A DNA stretch of 64,000 nt from Durusdinium trenchii (GCA_963970005.1 CAXAMN010022006.1:69347-133346); one strand, 5' to 3'; counted from the first letter of the stretch, positions 21,152 through 31,897 are shown. Made by a program: numbers and translations. The notes: generated by a model from the letters alone, not told the origin.

Positions 21152-22121
21152 AGATGCAGAGAAAAAGTTCGGGACGTCCGAACTGTCCGCCACGGAAGCA
21201 CAGCGCTACCGTAGGGTCTTGGGACAACTCGCATGGGCAGCACTCTCCAGGGCAGACCTTGCTTTTCCTGTTGGGTTTTTGAGTAGGTTTCAGTCGAAGC
21301 CCCATGTCCCCGCGGAGGTTTGTCTGCGTAGCTTTCTTCGTTGGTTGAAGGGTCATTTGCATTTTGTGCAGCAGATGCCCGCCAGTTCACCACCCGTGTT
21401 GACAGAAGAAGGGGTCGTTGTAGGTTTTTGTGATGCTTCATGGAATGTGACCAGTGTTTCTGGCGCTGTCATTTCTTGGCGTGGATGTTGCCTGAAGTGT
21501 TTCAGTAGGAGACAAGAGGTTCCTGCGTTGTCGTCTGCAGAAGCAGAAGCGATCGCCATCACGGAGGCTAGCAAAGAACTTGTAGCTCTGGGGATGTTGA
21601 TCGAGACCGCCCGTGACGGAATCCCTCTTGATGAGATAGGCATGCCAGCCAAGACCACAGGAAGCATGAAGTTGCATTTATACAACGATGGGAAAGCGGC
21701 TATTTCCATTTCTACCATGGAGGGTTTACTTCGACGTGTGAAGCACATGGAACTGCGAGCACATTATGTTAAGTACCTCCATCGACGACGTCGCTTGACC
21801 TTGGAACACTGGGAAGGTGTTTCCAACCCGTCCGACAGTCTTACGAAAAGTTGCAAGCTCATCGAGATGTGGCTGAACCTTTGCAATGCTGTAGGACTTG
21901 TATCTGGTTTGGAAGAAGATAAGGCAGCACTGTTGAGGGGTTTGTCTCGAGACGACGATGACGACGAACTTCCGACCGATGAACGTTCAGTTCGAGAAGG
22001 GGAGTATGCTCATCGTGTGTGTTTCTTGCATTTTTCGTCCGTTGGTGCTCGGAAAGGTGATCGTCCGTTGGTGCTCGGAAAGGTGACGGAAGATTTGGGC
22101 ATTGCGCCTGTTGAAAGTTGA
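21057..22121 (+). pseudogene. RT connection and RNase H, copia element 1
   Basis: YRRVLGQLAWAALSRADLAF marks the end of copia RT. RNase H follows with VGFCDASWN (Asp), LSSAEAEAIAI (Glu), LYNDGKAAISI (Asp), MELRAHYVKYL and NPSDSLTKS, where the usual ADxLTK motif has Ser for Ala. All four acidic positions are present. The tail is acidic (DDDDDE) and ends at 22121. It needs a frameshift near 21055 to join the RT. Confidence 0.9.
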
Positions 22122-22850
22122 ACTTTGTCGAAAATACTTTTTCCCGGAACAGTTTTCCAGCAGAAAGGTGACATTGGAGAGTTTCTGAATCGGTTTTGTG
22201 TGTTTCGTTGTTGTCCGTCTGTGTTCGGATCTGTCCGGATGAGTTCGGAAGAGTTTCGGTTGCCTTTTGTGTGCAGCGGCGTGTGGATTTGGAACCTCTT
22301 GCTGAGTTGACAGAACTTTAGTGGAAGGACGTGTCCGAGAGCAGTCGTTGAGGTCCGACTAGGTTCGGAGGTGTAGGATGACTGTTTCTTGTTGATTTAG
22401 GAGCCTTCTGTTCTGTGGTGCAGTGTTTTGAGTTTTGCGGAATTTGTGTTGTGCACGTTTTTTATTTTGGAATCTGGATGAGCATTCACTGAGGAATCCT
22501 GTTTGCTTCACCGAATGTCCGGATAGCTACCTCTTTCCTAAGGAAATTGAGACGATTGAACTGTAGAGACTTCTTGTTGTGACACTTTTTCCTTGTTTGG
22601 GACTGTTCTCTGTGTCTTGAGACAGTGGAACTGAGTGATGAACGCCCGCGGCCATTTTTGCTTAAGAAGGCAGCAGAAGGAAGTCTACTGGTGGCCTTGC
22701 ACCAGGCGAAAGGGTTTTTGTTTGTGTTTGAGGACATTGGAAACCGTTGATGTGAGCTGCAATAAGGAGTAGCTAACCATGAGTGGCTAAATCAGGGGTT
22801 TGAATGTCAGACATGTCCAGTTTTCGTGTTAGGATGCCAGGGTTGCAGGG

Positions 22851-23090
22851 TTGAGACGCCAGAGAAGACAGTTTGAGACTTCAGTTGCTGCAGGGTTTCT
22901 GGAAGCAGTTGTCCAAAAGGGTGAAACATTCATTTTTCAGGGTTGTAGCGTCTTCGAGGGTTCTAGAACATCTCTTCTTCTTTGGTTTGTGTTGATTTGC
23001 TTGGTTTCTTGTGCTGTGTGCTGTGTGGCAGAGCAAGGGTATGCTTGGCTTCGACGGTTCGATGCTCAATTCAACAGCCTGTCAGCTTAG
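22851..23090 (+). CDS. Small ORF with one hydrophobic segment, doubtful
   Basis: The 79-residue frame contains SLLLWFVLICLVSCAVCCVA, long enough to span a membrane, and ends 41 bases before the ATG of the next ORF. It starts with TTG and has no ATG. The local sequence is strongly G/T-rich, which by itself yields Leu, Val and Cys codons, so the hydrophobicity may be a composition effect. From 22122 to 22850 nothing else is recognised. Confidence 0.2.
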   Translation: MRRQRRQFETSVAAGFLEAVVQKGETFIFQGCSVFEGSRTSLLLWFVLICLVSCAVCCVAEQGYAWLRRFDAQFNSLSA

Positions 23091-23131
23091 CTGTGTGATT
23101 TGACTTGCGCACCTCGTATCTTGTGAGCATC

Positions 23132-24586
23132 ATGGCCACTGTTGAGCGTCCCGAGATCGAGATTGTGGAGGGTGAGGTGCCTGCGGTTGCCGGTGAGGTG
23201 GCTGAAGCTACCGTACCATCCCCGAAAGCCTCGGGACCTATGGGTCCTCCGGCAACCCCGTCGGCAGTCGCGAGCGGAGTGGATCCAAACATGGTGGGCC
23301 ATACCGTGACTGGGCCTTTGGTGGTTGATGCCGATCTTTTCGAACTGCCGCTTGACACCTTGCTGGCCCTGGACATGGGCTCAGCAGAGCCGGCGGACGA
23401 CTTAGTGTCGAACACCGGGTTTGAGGTGTCAAAAGGTGAAGCCGAGAGGTGGCACCGAGCGGCTTCGGCAGCTCAGGAAGCTGTCTATAGTCTCCAATCG
23501 GAGATGGATAAGGTGATCAGTATTCACCGTGATGCTCCGGGGACGGTGCTGGATGAGACGCTTCTTCCTGTGGAAAGCGGACCACGATCCGGTATGAGCT
23601 TCCGTGAGCTGAACATCCGAAGACATTCGATGGTGATCCGGCAACAACAGCTGAGAGCGGGGGCCAGTTTTTGGGCCTTTGTATATTTTCAAAGCCTCGT
23701 GGAGCCGGAGAGCGATCTAGCTCCGATGGGCTCCTTGCCAGACTCGGCAAGAGGCACAGCGCTAGCCTCGGCGGATTACTTGCACGACCTTCTGCGCTGG
23801 AGCATCGGCAGGTTTTCCAAGCTGGGTGACTTATATGCTCACACGTCAGAGTTCATGACACAGCTTCAGGAGAACGATACCAGCTCAAAGAAGCAATTCA
23901 ATGTGCTGGCAGAGAAAGTCCACGAGCTCTCTGTGAGTATCACTGGATTGCAGAGTGCATCGAGGGTTGCATTGGACGATTCAAAAGCCCAACAGAAGCA
24001 GACACATCGGACTTTAGAGAACTTGCTATGGCAGCTAGCCGGCAGCGGCAAAACGGTCAACCAGTCGATGAAGGACATCGTTCTGTCCATGGCCAAGTTG
24101 ATCCAACAATCCGAGCAACACCTCTCGCGGGGCGTCCGCGCGGCCGAGGCCTCATCAGAAGGCATTGATGGCCTTGAGGTTCACTTGAAAGCCATAGGTG
24201 GACACCTGCAGAAGCTGGTTGAATTGCAGTCCAAGAAGCCAGATGATCCAAAGGCTGCTGGACCGAAATTGCCACCGCCACCTATGGCACCGGCAAGTGG
24301 AAATGCTCCAGCTCAGGGTGTGCCAGTAGGGATGACTGCACCTCAAAGTGCAGTGCAACCGAAACTGATGCCAGGGTCATTAACCCCACCAACTCCATCA
24401 GCCTTTCCGCCGAGTCCTGCGTTCCCAACACCGACATTTGGGGCTGGAATCTTTGGTACTCCTCAGACGCCCACGGGACCAGGAGGAACCAGTGCTCCGG
24501 CTGTTCCATCAGCACCGGGGTACAAGAGGGTGAGGCTGGCCGATGGCCAATGGAGCTGGGCTGAAATTGGCCAAGGCGATATCTGA
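23132..24586 (+). CDS. Intact extra ORF between pol and 3' LTR of copia element 1, 484 aa
   Basis: The ATG at 23132 is in good context (CATCATGGCC). The protein starts MATVERPEIEIVEG with an acidic Ala/Pro-rich head, then a soluble helical middle (residues ~120-370) whose heptad-like stretches, such as KQFNVLAEKVHELSVSITGL and QSMKDIVLSMAKLIQQSEQH, suggest coiled coils. It ends in a Pro-rich tail (~380-460) and KRVRLADGQWSWAEIG. No signal peptide, membrane span, zinc finger or catalytic motif is seen. It is unbroken although gag-pol has five frame changes. Function unknown; a structural or RNA-binding accessory protein is only a guess. Confidence 0.7.
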   Translation: MATVERPEIEIVEGEVPAVAGEVAEATVPSPKASGPMGPPATPSAVASGVDPNMVGHTVTGPLVVDADLFELPLDTLLALDMGSAEPADDLVSNTGFEVSKGEAERWHRAASAAQEAVYSLQSEMDKVISIHRDAPGTVLDETLLPVESGPRSGMSFRELNIRRHSMVIRQQQLRAGASFWAFVYFQSLVEPESDLAPMGSLPDSARGTALASADYLHDLLRWSIGRFSKLGDLYAHTSEFMTQLQENDTSSKKQFNVLAEKVHELSVSITGLQSASRVALDDSKAQQKQTHRTLENLLWQLAGSGKTVNQSMKDIVLSMAKLIQQSEQHLSRGVRAAEASSEGIDGLEVHLKAIGGHLQKLVELQSKKPDDPKAAGPKLPPPPMAPASGNAPAQGVPVGMTAPQSAVQPKLMPGSLTPPTPSAFPPSPAFPTPTFGAGIFGTPQTPTGPGGTSAPAVPSAPGYKRVRLADGQWSWAEIGQGDI

Positions 24587-25660
24587 TCTGCCATGACTTG
24601 GAAATGGCTGATGTTTGATCTTGGAGGTCATGATGCCGCGGCTTTCGGGGAAGTAAGTTCCTAGAAAGTTTGCACCAGGCCATTTTTTGTTGACAGCGGC
24701 CAGCCCACATCGGTGGAAAAAGGGATTGCTCAGAGGGTTTTGTCATTCGATTTGCAGTTGTTCAATTTGATCTTGTGAGACGCAGTTTTGAAGGGATTTG
24801 AAGTCTTGTCAACTTTGATGTTTGAGTAGGAGAAGATTCTTGTTAAGTTGATGTGAGACTACCTTGCTAGATTGCACAGGGTTTTATCCAACAGAAATGT
24901 CTGACTATGCCAGGTTGACCAGGGGGAACCGGCCTGGAGGTCAGTGGAAGCGTGCTCACGAGGGATCAAGGGTTGAGAACTGCGAGATTAAGAGATGTCA
25001 TTTGCATTTGCACGAAGGGATCACGGCAAACAGTAGAAAAGGGTTTGTAGCTAGCAGGGGTTCTAGCTTCCTTTGATTGCTGTGAACTTTGGACCATGTG
25101 ACATTTGATGTCGAGTCGATTGGTTGCAGTTGAAGTGAAGAAAAAGGGTTTGAGAGTTTGAGACATGCAGTGGAAGTTGAACAGTAGCCCAGGGATTGTA
25201 TCTAGCAAGGGTTGGCTAGTTTCTTTTTTGTTTACTTGCTGTTTGACGCTGTGTGAAGCTTTTGGCGCGTTGAATGTGACAAGTTTTTGTCTTCAGGGAT
25301 CTTCGTTTGCTTGACCTGTCAGGTGACCACTTGAGACCTTGTATGGTTTCAGGGTCCCAGTGATGACAGAAGCAGAGGCGAAGAGCTGGCTCCGTGCAGC
25401 TCTTTGAAGCCCTGCTGTCTGAGGGACCTTGAATCCTTGTTGCTTTGCTTGCTTGGTTGAAGCATGGTTGATTGGTTGATCTGGATTTGAACTTGCTTGA
25501 AGCTCGTTGTTCTCGATTCGTTGACGTTTGATCGACTTGGAGACCATTTTGAACCACAGGAGTTGAGATCTTAGTTGATGCTCGAACCTTAGTTGCTCAG
25601 AGAAAACAAATTGAAGAGAAGAAGAAGACAGGAAGACCAGGAGAAGGTACGAGGTGACCC

Positions 25661-25669
25661 AAGAAGGGG
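25661..25669 (+). promoter_or_regulatory. Polypurine tract of copia element 1
   Basis: AAGAAGGGG lies immediately before the TGTG start of the 3' LTR, where plus-strand DNA synthesis is primed. The 1.07 kb from 24587 to here is G/T-rich and holds no recognisable gene. Confidence 0.75.
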
Positions 25670-26091
25670 TGTGAAAAGTGTGGGTAGCATGCCTGTACAG
25701 TGTGTGGATCACCTAGTACCTCTTTGTAGTGGAACTTTTTCGTTCTCTGTCCTTGGGGTTGGAGCTGAGTAGGGGTCTTCCTTCCTGGAGTGTGTTTGCT
25801 TTGACCACCTTAGCCGGACTAAGTGGAATGTGACCAGAAGTGGCTAGGAGCATGTCTAGAGAAGCCCTAAGTATAGAGCTGTAGTGCTTGAGATGAGCTG
25901 TGTATAGCCTAGCTTTGCTTGAGAGTGTTTGGAGATGCTTTCTTGTACTTTTAGTATGTTTTGGACGACTGTGACCAGTCAGACCTCTTCAGAGAAGAGA
26001 AGGACGAACAGGCATACAGTCAAACCGACTGTTATGTTTGGCTCAAGAGCGGGATTCGCAAAAGGGTCGCACACGCTTCCGTGTTTTCACA
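25670..26091 (+). repeat. 3' LTR of copia element 1
   Basis: Partner of 15387-15791, 422 bases long, with the same ends. TTTGGCTCAAG is at about 26037-26047. The target duplication CCTTC follows directly. Confidence 0.93.
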
Positions 26092-26311
26092 CCTTCTTGG
26101 TGTTTTTTCGCTCAAGGTTGGCTTTGTGGAAGTGGCCTCTTTTGCACGCCCGAGGTTTTGCTCACCTGCCAGCAGTATTACTGCTGGGGGAACAGAATTG
26201 GTCCTCAGTTTTCAGCCCATTTCAGAGTCCCACTCTTGCATCTAGCATTCCGCCACCTCCGGCCCATGGTTCCACCTGCGCCAGCAAAACACGCTCTCGA
26301 CGACGCAAAGT

Positions 26312-26635
26312 AGTGCCCAGTTCCCTGCCCCCAGTTCCCTGTCCCCAGTTCCAGTTCCCTGTCCCCAGTTCCCTGTCCCAAGTTCCCTGTCCCCAGTTTG
26401 CTGACCCCAGGTCCTTCCCTGTCCCAAGTTCCCTGTCCCCAGTTTGCTGCCCCCAGTTCCACCAGTCCCTGCCCCCAGTTCCCTGTCCCCAGTTCCCTGT
26501 CCCAAGTTCCCTGTCCCCAGTTTGCTGCCCCCAGTTCCTGCCCGCCAGTTCCCCCCCAGTTCCCTGCCGCCCAGTTCTTTCTCCCCACTTCCCTGTCCCA
26601 AGTTCCCTGTCTCCAGTTTGCTGCCCCCAGTTCCC
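26312..26635 (+). repeat. Minisatellite of about 15 bp (CCCAGTTCCCTGTCC)
   Basis: About twenty units of CCCAGTTCCCTGTCC with variants CCCAAGTTCCCTGTCC and CCCAGTTTGCTGCC. Both strands give long frames here, which are repetitive and not genes. The array stops exactly where the duplicated helicase-gene segment starts (26636). Confidence 0.93.
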
Positions 26636-27090
26636 GAAGACTGTCTGTGCGATTGGAAGCCAACTGCCACAGACCTGGCCATGCTACAACAATCCTTGCA
26701 CATCACGTATGTGGAAGATTCTGCTCGTTGGATGGGAAGCAACAAACACAACTACTGGCACTGGCTCCAGTGTCAGCTCCCTGCAGGAAAAGTCAGCTTA
26801 GCTGACCTCAAGCTTGCGCACCCCAATGTCATACCCCAACGCGAGAGAATTGCAGCACCCATGCGATTGGCCATTTGAACCTGCTATGACAAGCGAAGAC
26901 TGGGGAGGGGCGATTGGCCTCCTGGTGTCTAATCTCCACCGGTCAGACAAAGACCTTCTCCAATTGCTCCAGCGCTGCGTGGCAGGACAGCAAATAGCCT
27001 CCATGGAAGAGGCACAAGCCCTCCTCCTGAAGAACTTTCGAGTTGGCAAAGAACAGCCGAGTGAGTGGGCACAATGGCTGACAAGAGAGA
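26636..27090 (+). pseudogene. Partial duplicate of the hydrolase/helicase gene
   Basis: It matches 29448-29905 almost base for base, from EDCLCDWKPTATDLAM through NKHNYWHWLQCQL to ASMEEAQALLLKNFRVGKEQ. A frame break near 26870 separates the two parts; in the longer copy a TGA sits at the same place. After 27090 the sequence turns into a GAGA-type simple repeat and then the gap. Because it sits next to unresolved sequence, an assembly error cannot be excluded. Confidence 0.85.
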
Positions 27091-27171
27091 GAAGAGAGAC
27101 GGAAAGACGAGAGACAGAGAGGAGAGAGAGAGAGAGGAGAGAGAGATGAGAGAGATGAGAAAGAGATGAGA

Positions 27172-27571
27172 NNNNNNNNNNNNNNNNNNNNNNNNNNNNN
27201 NNNNNNNNNNNNNNNNNNNNNNNNNNNNNNNNNNNNNNNNNNNNNNNNNNNNNNNNNNNNNNNNNNNNNNNNNNNNNNNNNNNNNNNNNNNNNNNNNNNN
27301 NNNNNNNNNNNNNNNNNNNNNNNNNNNNNNNNNNNNNNNNNNNNNNNNNNNNNNNNNNNNNNNNNNNNNNNNNNNNNNNNNNNNNNNNNNNNNNNNNNNN
27401 NNNNNNNNNNNNNNNNNNNNNNNNNNNNNNNNNNNNNNNNNNNNNNNNNNNNNNNNNNNNNNNNNNNNNNNNNNNNNNNNNNNNNNNNNNNNNNNNNNNN
27501 NNNNNNNNNNNNNNNNNNNNNNNNNNNNNNNNNNNNNNNNNNNNNNNNNNNNNNNNNNNNNNNNNNNNNNN
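27172..27571. other. Assembly gap of 400 N
   Basis: The left side is a GA-rich simple repeat (27085-27171); the right side enters the hydrolase/helicase gene in mid-frame. Frames drawn through the N have no meaning. Confidence 1.
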
Positions 27572-29697
27572 CGGCGCTGGCAAAGAGTCTCCAAGCATGC
27601 CGCCTCGCATTAGTCTCTAGAGCCAAGGCGCCGATTAATCCGAGTGAGGCCGCCATCAATGGGACTATGTTTACCCCTTTTGTTGGAGTCCCAATGAGAA
27701 CTGCTCTTGACTTGTGTATAGTGTGGTCACTTTATGGCCTCTACATGTGTAAGCATTTTTGGCCCTGCCCGGCTATGAGCGCAGCTGACCTCGGCCCTGG
27801 CGGCACGATCAGATGGCCACGACAATCCCATCCAGGGGCACTCACCCCAGCCGGACAAGAGCGAACCCCGTGGCTCACCAGTTGGGCTAGGGCCACCTTC
27901 GAACAGGGAATCCTCTCCGTGCTCCCAACGTTAGAAGGACCATGCACTGCCACATCACTGCCGGGGGAACATCTTTTCCAGGCCAGTGCGTTACCACGCA
28001 ATCGAATGCGACCAGCCATTTTCCATGCCTTTGGCAAAGCCAAAGTAGGAGCACAGGCTGCTTTGCGTGACCTGGAGAGGTAGGGCTGGGAAACGCTGCC
28101 AATTGCCATTTTAGGTATGCCTAATCTGCCTCCAGCATGGGCTGTAGACACCTGGAAGCCAATAGGGGGGTGCAAGTTTACGGGATTTTCCTCAGGAACA
28201 GTCGGCAATAGTGGCTGGCGATTTTGCCTGTTGTTAAAGTGGCGAGCGATTCTTCCAGGGAACTCTGACCTATTTCCAGGCCAGGTGCAGGGTGACAGCC
28301 TTAGCTGTTGTCCAGGAGAGGAGGGCGATGATGACCTCGAGTCAGCTTCCACGCCGTCGTCGAACACCTCTTCGCGCAGAGCAAGCCAGCTTGCTCAAAC
28401 TGTCGCACGTGATTCGCCAAAAGGTAGCCAGAATCCCTGCTTAGGCCAAGCTGTTCCCAGTCCACAACTTCTGTCACCGCCACTTTTTGTGTCCTGGAGC
28501 CAGGTAGCAGACTTGAGAGGAATAATAGGCGTGCACAAAGACCATGAGGCGTGCCCCTATGATGAACTGAAAGCAGCTATTGATCATCCCAAGGGCCTTG
28601 TTCCGGGAGAGAAAGATTTCTTTCTAGAGGCCAATGATGATTTGCTCAGCCAACTCGAGAATTCAGTTATGCCGTTGGAAAGCATTGCTACCCAAGTGTT
28701 ACAAGCCATCTATCAACGGCAACAAGCAGAAATCTCGTGGATTGCCCTTCTGTGGACAGTGGCTGAGTTAAACCAGTACTGGATAGGGTATGATGCCCCA
28801 CCATTGCCATCAGTCTTCCAAATCAATTGTGGAGGTCTCGGGGGAGGGGCTTTGGAGGGTGATATCCCACCGCATTTTCACTGCACATGCCCTCCAGTCG
28901 GAGATAGCCAAGTCTATGGGCCCTCGCTCTCCCCGGCGGACATAGTCCAGGATGAGAGCTTTGCAGTTGCCTCCGGATGCTCTACAGGTGTGCATGAGGT
29001 TGCTACCCTGTTCTCGCTTACGCACGACCCTTGTCAGAAGTGGGAATCCCTAGGGTTAGGGAAAGCGACACAGATGTACCAACGAACGCAGCAGGTGCTG
29101 AAGGCCGCACGGCTCCTTCCTGCACACAGACGACTGCCACATAAGGCCTTCCCCAGTGCGCTCTGGTGGAAGCTGCTCTCTTTGCATCCGCTGCGACTAG
29201 TTGCCTACCTGCCAATGCTCAGTTGCCTTCGCCCAAGGGGGCAGGCTGATGCGATTCACTTCACAGTAAATGGCTTCAGTGCAGGTAGTTACACTGGAGC
29301 GGTAATTGCGTTAGCACTTCGCTGTTTGTGGCCAACCAGCCAGATCACAGCGCGACTGGGGGCTATAGCCATGCCAAAAGGGGTCTTAGCGGCCCTAGTT
29401 GCTACTGCGGACACGGACAGGCGCCACTACCACCTTGTCCACGCAGCCGAAGACTGTCTGTGCGATTGGAAGCCAACTGCCACTGACCTTGCCATGCTAC
29501 AACAATCCTTGCACATCACGTATGAGGAAGATTCTGCTCGTTGGATGGGGAGCAATAAACACAACTATTGGCACTGGCTCCAGTGTCAGCTCCCTGCAGG
29601 TAAAGTCAGCTTAACTGACCTCAAGCTTACGCACCCCAATGTCATACCCCGACGCGAGAGAATTGCAGCGCCCATGCGATTGGCCTCGTGGATTTGA
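27572..29697 (+). pseudogene. Hydrolase-like N-terminal region of a hydrolase/helicase gene
   Basis: One frame is open from the gap to 29697 except for a TAG at 28081-28083. The distinctive part is TVNGFSAGSYTGAVIALAL (GFSAG at ~29272-29286), which looks like the Gly-x-Ser-x-Gly nucleophile elbow of alpha/beta hydrolases. Downstream RRHYHLVHAAEDCLCDW offers a His and Asp that could complete a triad, though in unusual order. The first 450 codons are unrecognised. A TGA (29695-29697) separates this from the helicase part in the same frame. Three copies of pieces of this gene occur in the window. The hydrolase call is inference from a short motif. Confidence 0.5.
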
Positions 29698-29709
29698 TTT
29701 GAAACTGCC

Positions 29710-31545
29710 ATGACAAGCGAAGACTGGGGAGGGGCGATTAGCCTCCTGGTGTCCAATCTTCACCGGTCAGACAAAGACCTTCTCCAATTGCTCCAGCGCT
29801 GCGTGGCAGGACAGCAAATAGCCTCCATGGAAGAGGCACAAGCCCTCCTCCTGAAGAACTTTCGAGTTGGCAAAGAACAGCCGAGCGAGCGTGCACAATG
29901 GCTGACGAAAATGGCCAGAGACTTGCTGGCACCGATACCGTTTCGCGAAGTGTTTGTCATCTTGGCTCTGTTCCTTCCGCAGCTTTCGTTTGTGGATGAC
30001 GCAAGTGCGAGGCAGGACCTATGGAGTAGCCCCACTGTCAGGAAACACGGTCTCGTAGTCGACATCACCCCGACAGCAGCTGGTCTGCTGGTCTGCAAGG
30101 CATGCATGAGTATCGCATTGCTTTTCCAGCGTGGTCACACGCGGCGACCTTCTGCCCTGCACACCTTCAGAGCCAAGACTTCGAACAGCTTGCAACTAAT
30201 TCTTCCAACGCAGTACATATGGGCTGTCAGGTAGGCAAGGCCTACCGCCTGGTATTGCAGGAAAACGATGCATGTTACTCGGTCCTAGCTCTCCTGCTGG
30301 CATTCGTGACTCCGTCACGCAGGAAAAAGGGCGAGGAGTCGCTAAGGGATAAACTCCGACGCGTGAGCAGTCCGCGCCATTGGGACGTCGCCTTGGTGCC
30401 CTTCCCAGCGGACCCGCCTGCCACAGCCGAGACTGGACTGGCATGCCCAGTCAAATGGGAGTTCCCTCCTAGTCTACTCATTTTGGAGTCTAGAGCAACG
30501 AAGTTTCGAGTCTTGGCGTTTGCTGAGGCAGGAGACACGGTCACTGCTGACCATTTGTTGCAAATGGCTACCTTGGCAGCTGAGCATAAGCCTACTGTGC
30601 TGGGCATCCCTGGCCATGTGCCCATTCCATACAATCTGGAATGCACAATAGCTATGTTACAGAGTTTGCATGCCTTGTTCCAATTGCTGACAACGGGTGG
30701 TACACTTATGTACTGTCCTCAGGCATCTGATTTCGCGAAGGCGATGGGTACTGCGGCAAGACATGACAATGGACATATTGTCTCATTGGCGGCCAGCCTA
30801 GCGCTGGCTCTCCGGTCTGGCAGATCCACCTTAGCAGTAGCAGGAGTTTTTGGGGCAGGCAAGACGAGATCCCTCACTTTCTTGCTCGCCTGGCTAGCCC
30901 TCGCCACCCATCTCAAAATTGCAGTAGTGCATAAAGAGAACCCAGCGGGTAGGGCCATTACCAAGCTACTTACTGCTTTTGAACTTAAACCGGATCACCA
31001 GAGATATTTCGTTCGGCCGGTTAGCAGAGAGGAGGCAGAAGCTAACACTGCCTGCACAAGCTACGACCTGCGTGCCAGCGAAGCTGCCCCTTACATCCCA
31101 GGCTGCAGAGTTGTCATCGTTACCACGGGGCTAGTCTGGGACCAAAAAGGACAGACCCATTCCACGCTCAACACACATATGGAAAATGTTGATCTGCTCA
31201 TCAGTGAAGAGGCACAGCAGGACCTGGACTTGAAATCTGCTTTCGCACCAGCGGTCCCACGCCGTGCCTTCTTTCGGCTACTACTGGGGGACCCCAGACA
31301 GAGTCCTGGTGGAGTGGCAGACGGACAGAGAGCACACCGCACTCTCCTTCTCAAAGCCCCCATTGGACTAAGAGCTCCCAATATCTGGTATATGCCACAT
31401 GAGTTCCCAGGGGTCTATCAGGCGCTCCTCCACCACGGTCGAGGCTTCGGACACACTGAACTCGAAGAAGCAGCAATAGCCGTCAGCCGTAGGCCTTTGG
31501 GTAGTTGCTGGTTCCGCCCGGACAAAGTCAAGGCTGTGTCCCCCT
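29710..31545 (+). pseudogene. SF1-type helicase core of the hydrolase/helicase gene
   Basis: The frame starting at 29710 (MTSEDWGGAISLL) switches to a second one near 30095. The second carries helicase motifs: Walker A AGVFGAGKTRS (~30841-30873), Walker B-like DLLISEEAQQ (~31189-31218; SF1 proteins usually have DEAxQ) and motif III LLGDPRQSPGG (~31281-31313). The C-terminal RecA domain with motifs IV-VI is missing: the reading is lost near 31530, where a retroelement fragment begins. A large family of similar helicase-like proteins exists in dinoflagellates by my recollection. The cellular role is unknown. Confidence 0.75.
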
Positions 31546-31897
31546 TCGCCCGTCAGCTGCAGTCGAAGCTGAGGATTTTGATTTGGTGGAGAACTTCATT
31601 GACGAGGGGGAAGATGTGGCGGTTGCACGTATTGCTCAAAAAGAATCTTCTCATTTGGCAAAGGAGTCAAAGTATTTTGTCATCGTGTCTCGAAGGGCAG
31701 GTTTCAAGCGGCTCCACATGTCAGGTTGTCACGTCAAACCCGCCCGGTGCCTCGATGTGCTGCATCTTGACACAGTTGATTCAGCAGATTTCGACTCCAT
31801 TTGCAGGTCTTGTAAAAGACGTATGCTCGCCGAAAGTGGCAAGGATCACCAGGAGTCAAGTTCGACTGCCTCATCATCTTCAACGGATTCTAGTTAG
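31505..31897 (+). pseudogene. Retroelement-type C-terminal fragment with FKRLH motif
   Basis: The frame contains KYFVIVSRRAGFKRLHMSGC, then a spaced C-x2-C (DSICRSCKRR) and a Ser/Thr-rich end (SSSTASSSSTDSS). Similar F(R/K)RLH...C...C tails occur in predicted dinoflagellate retroelement proteins as I recall them; this is not checked. It overlaps the end of the helicase frame, so the join at about 31500-31550 may mark an insertion or recombination point. Confidence 0.4.

Larger units (their letters stand above)
15387..26091 (+). mobile_element. Ty1/copia LTR retrotransposon 1, complete with 5-bp target duplication
   Basis: Two LTRs (15387-15791 and 25670-26091) begin TGTGAAAAGTG and end TTTTCACA. 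CCTTC precedes the element (15382-15386) and follows it (26092-26096), a perfect 5-bp target site duplication. The primer-binding site lies directly after the 5' LTR and a purine tract directly before the 3' LTR. The order gag, zinc knuckles, protease, integrase, reverse transcriptase, RNase H is the copia order. At least five frame changes break gag-pol. The 3.5 kb between pol and the 3' LTR holds an additional long ORF. Confidence 0.93.

Noticed and set aside
22851-23090. Envelope-like protein of copia element 1
   Set aside because: Only one hydrophobic stretch in G/T-rich DNA, no ATG and no signal peptide; listed as a doubtful ORF only.
26205-26751. Long minus-strand ORFs rich in Gly, Asn, Leu, Gln and Glu
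   Set aside because: They are translations of the 15-bp minisatellite; period 15 keeps all frames open.
26798-28083. Long frames running through 27172-27571
   Set aside because: They exist only because N cannot contain stops; the coding evidence starts at 27572.
29710-31545. Helitron, because a helicase is present in several copies
   Set aside because: The motifs are SF1 UPF1-like rather than PIF1-type, and no HUH Rep domain or TC...CTRR ends were seen.
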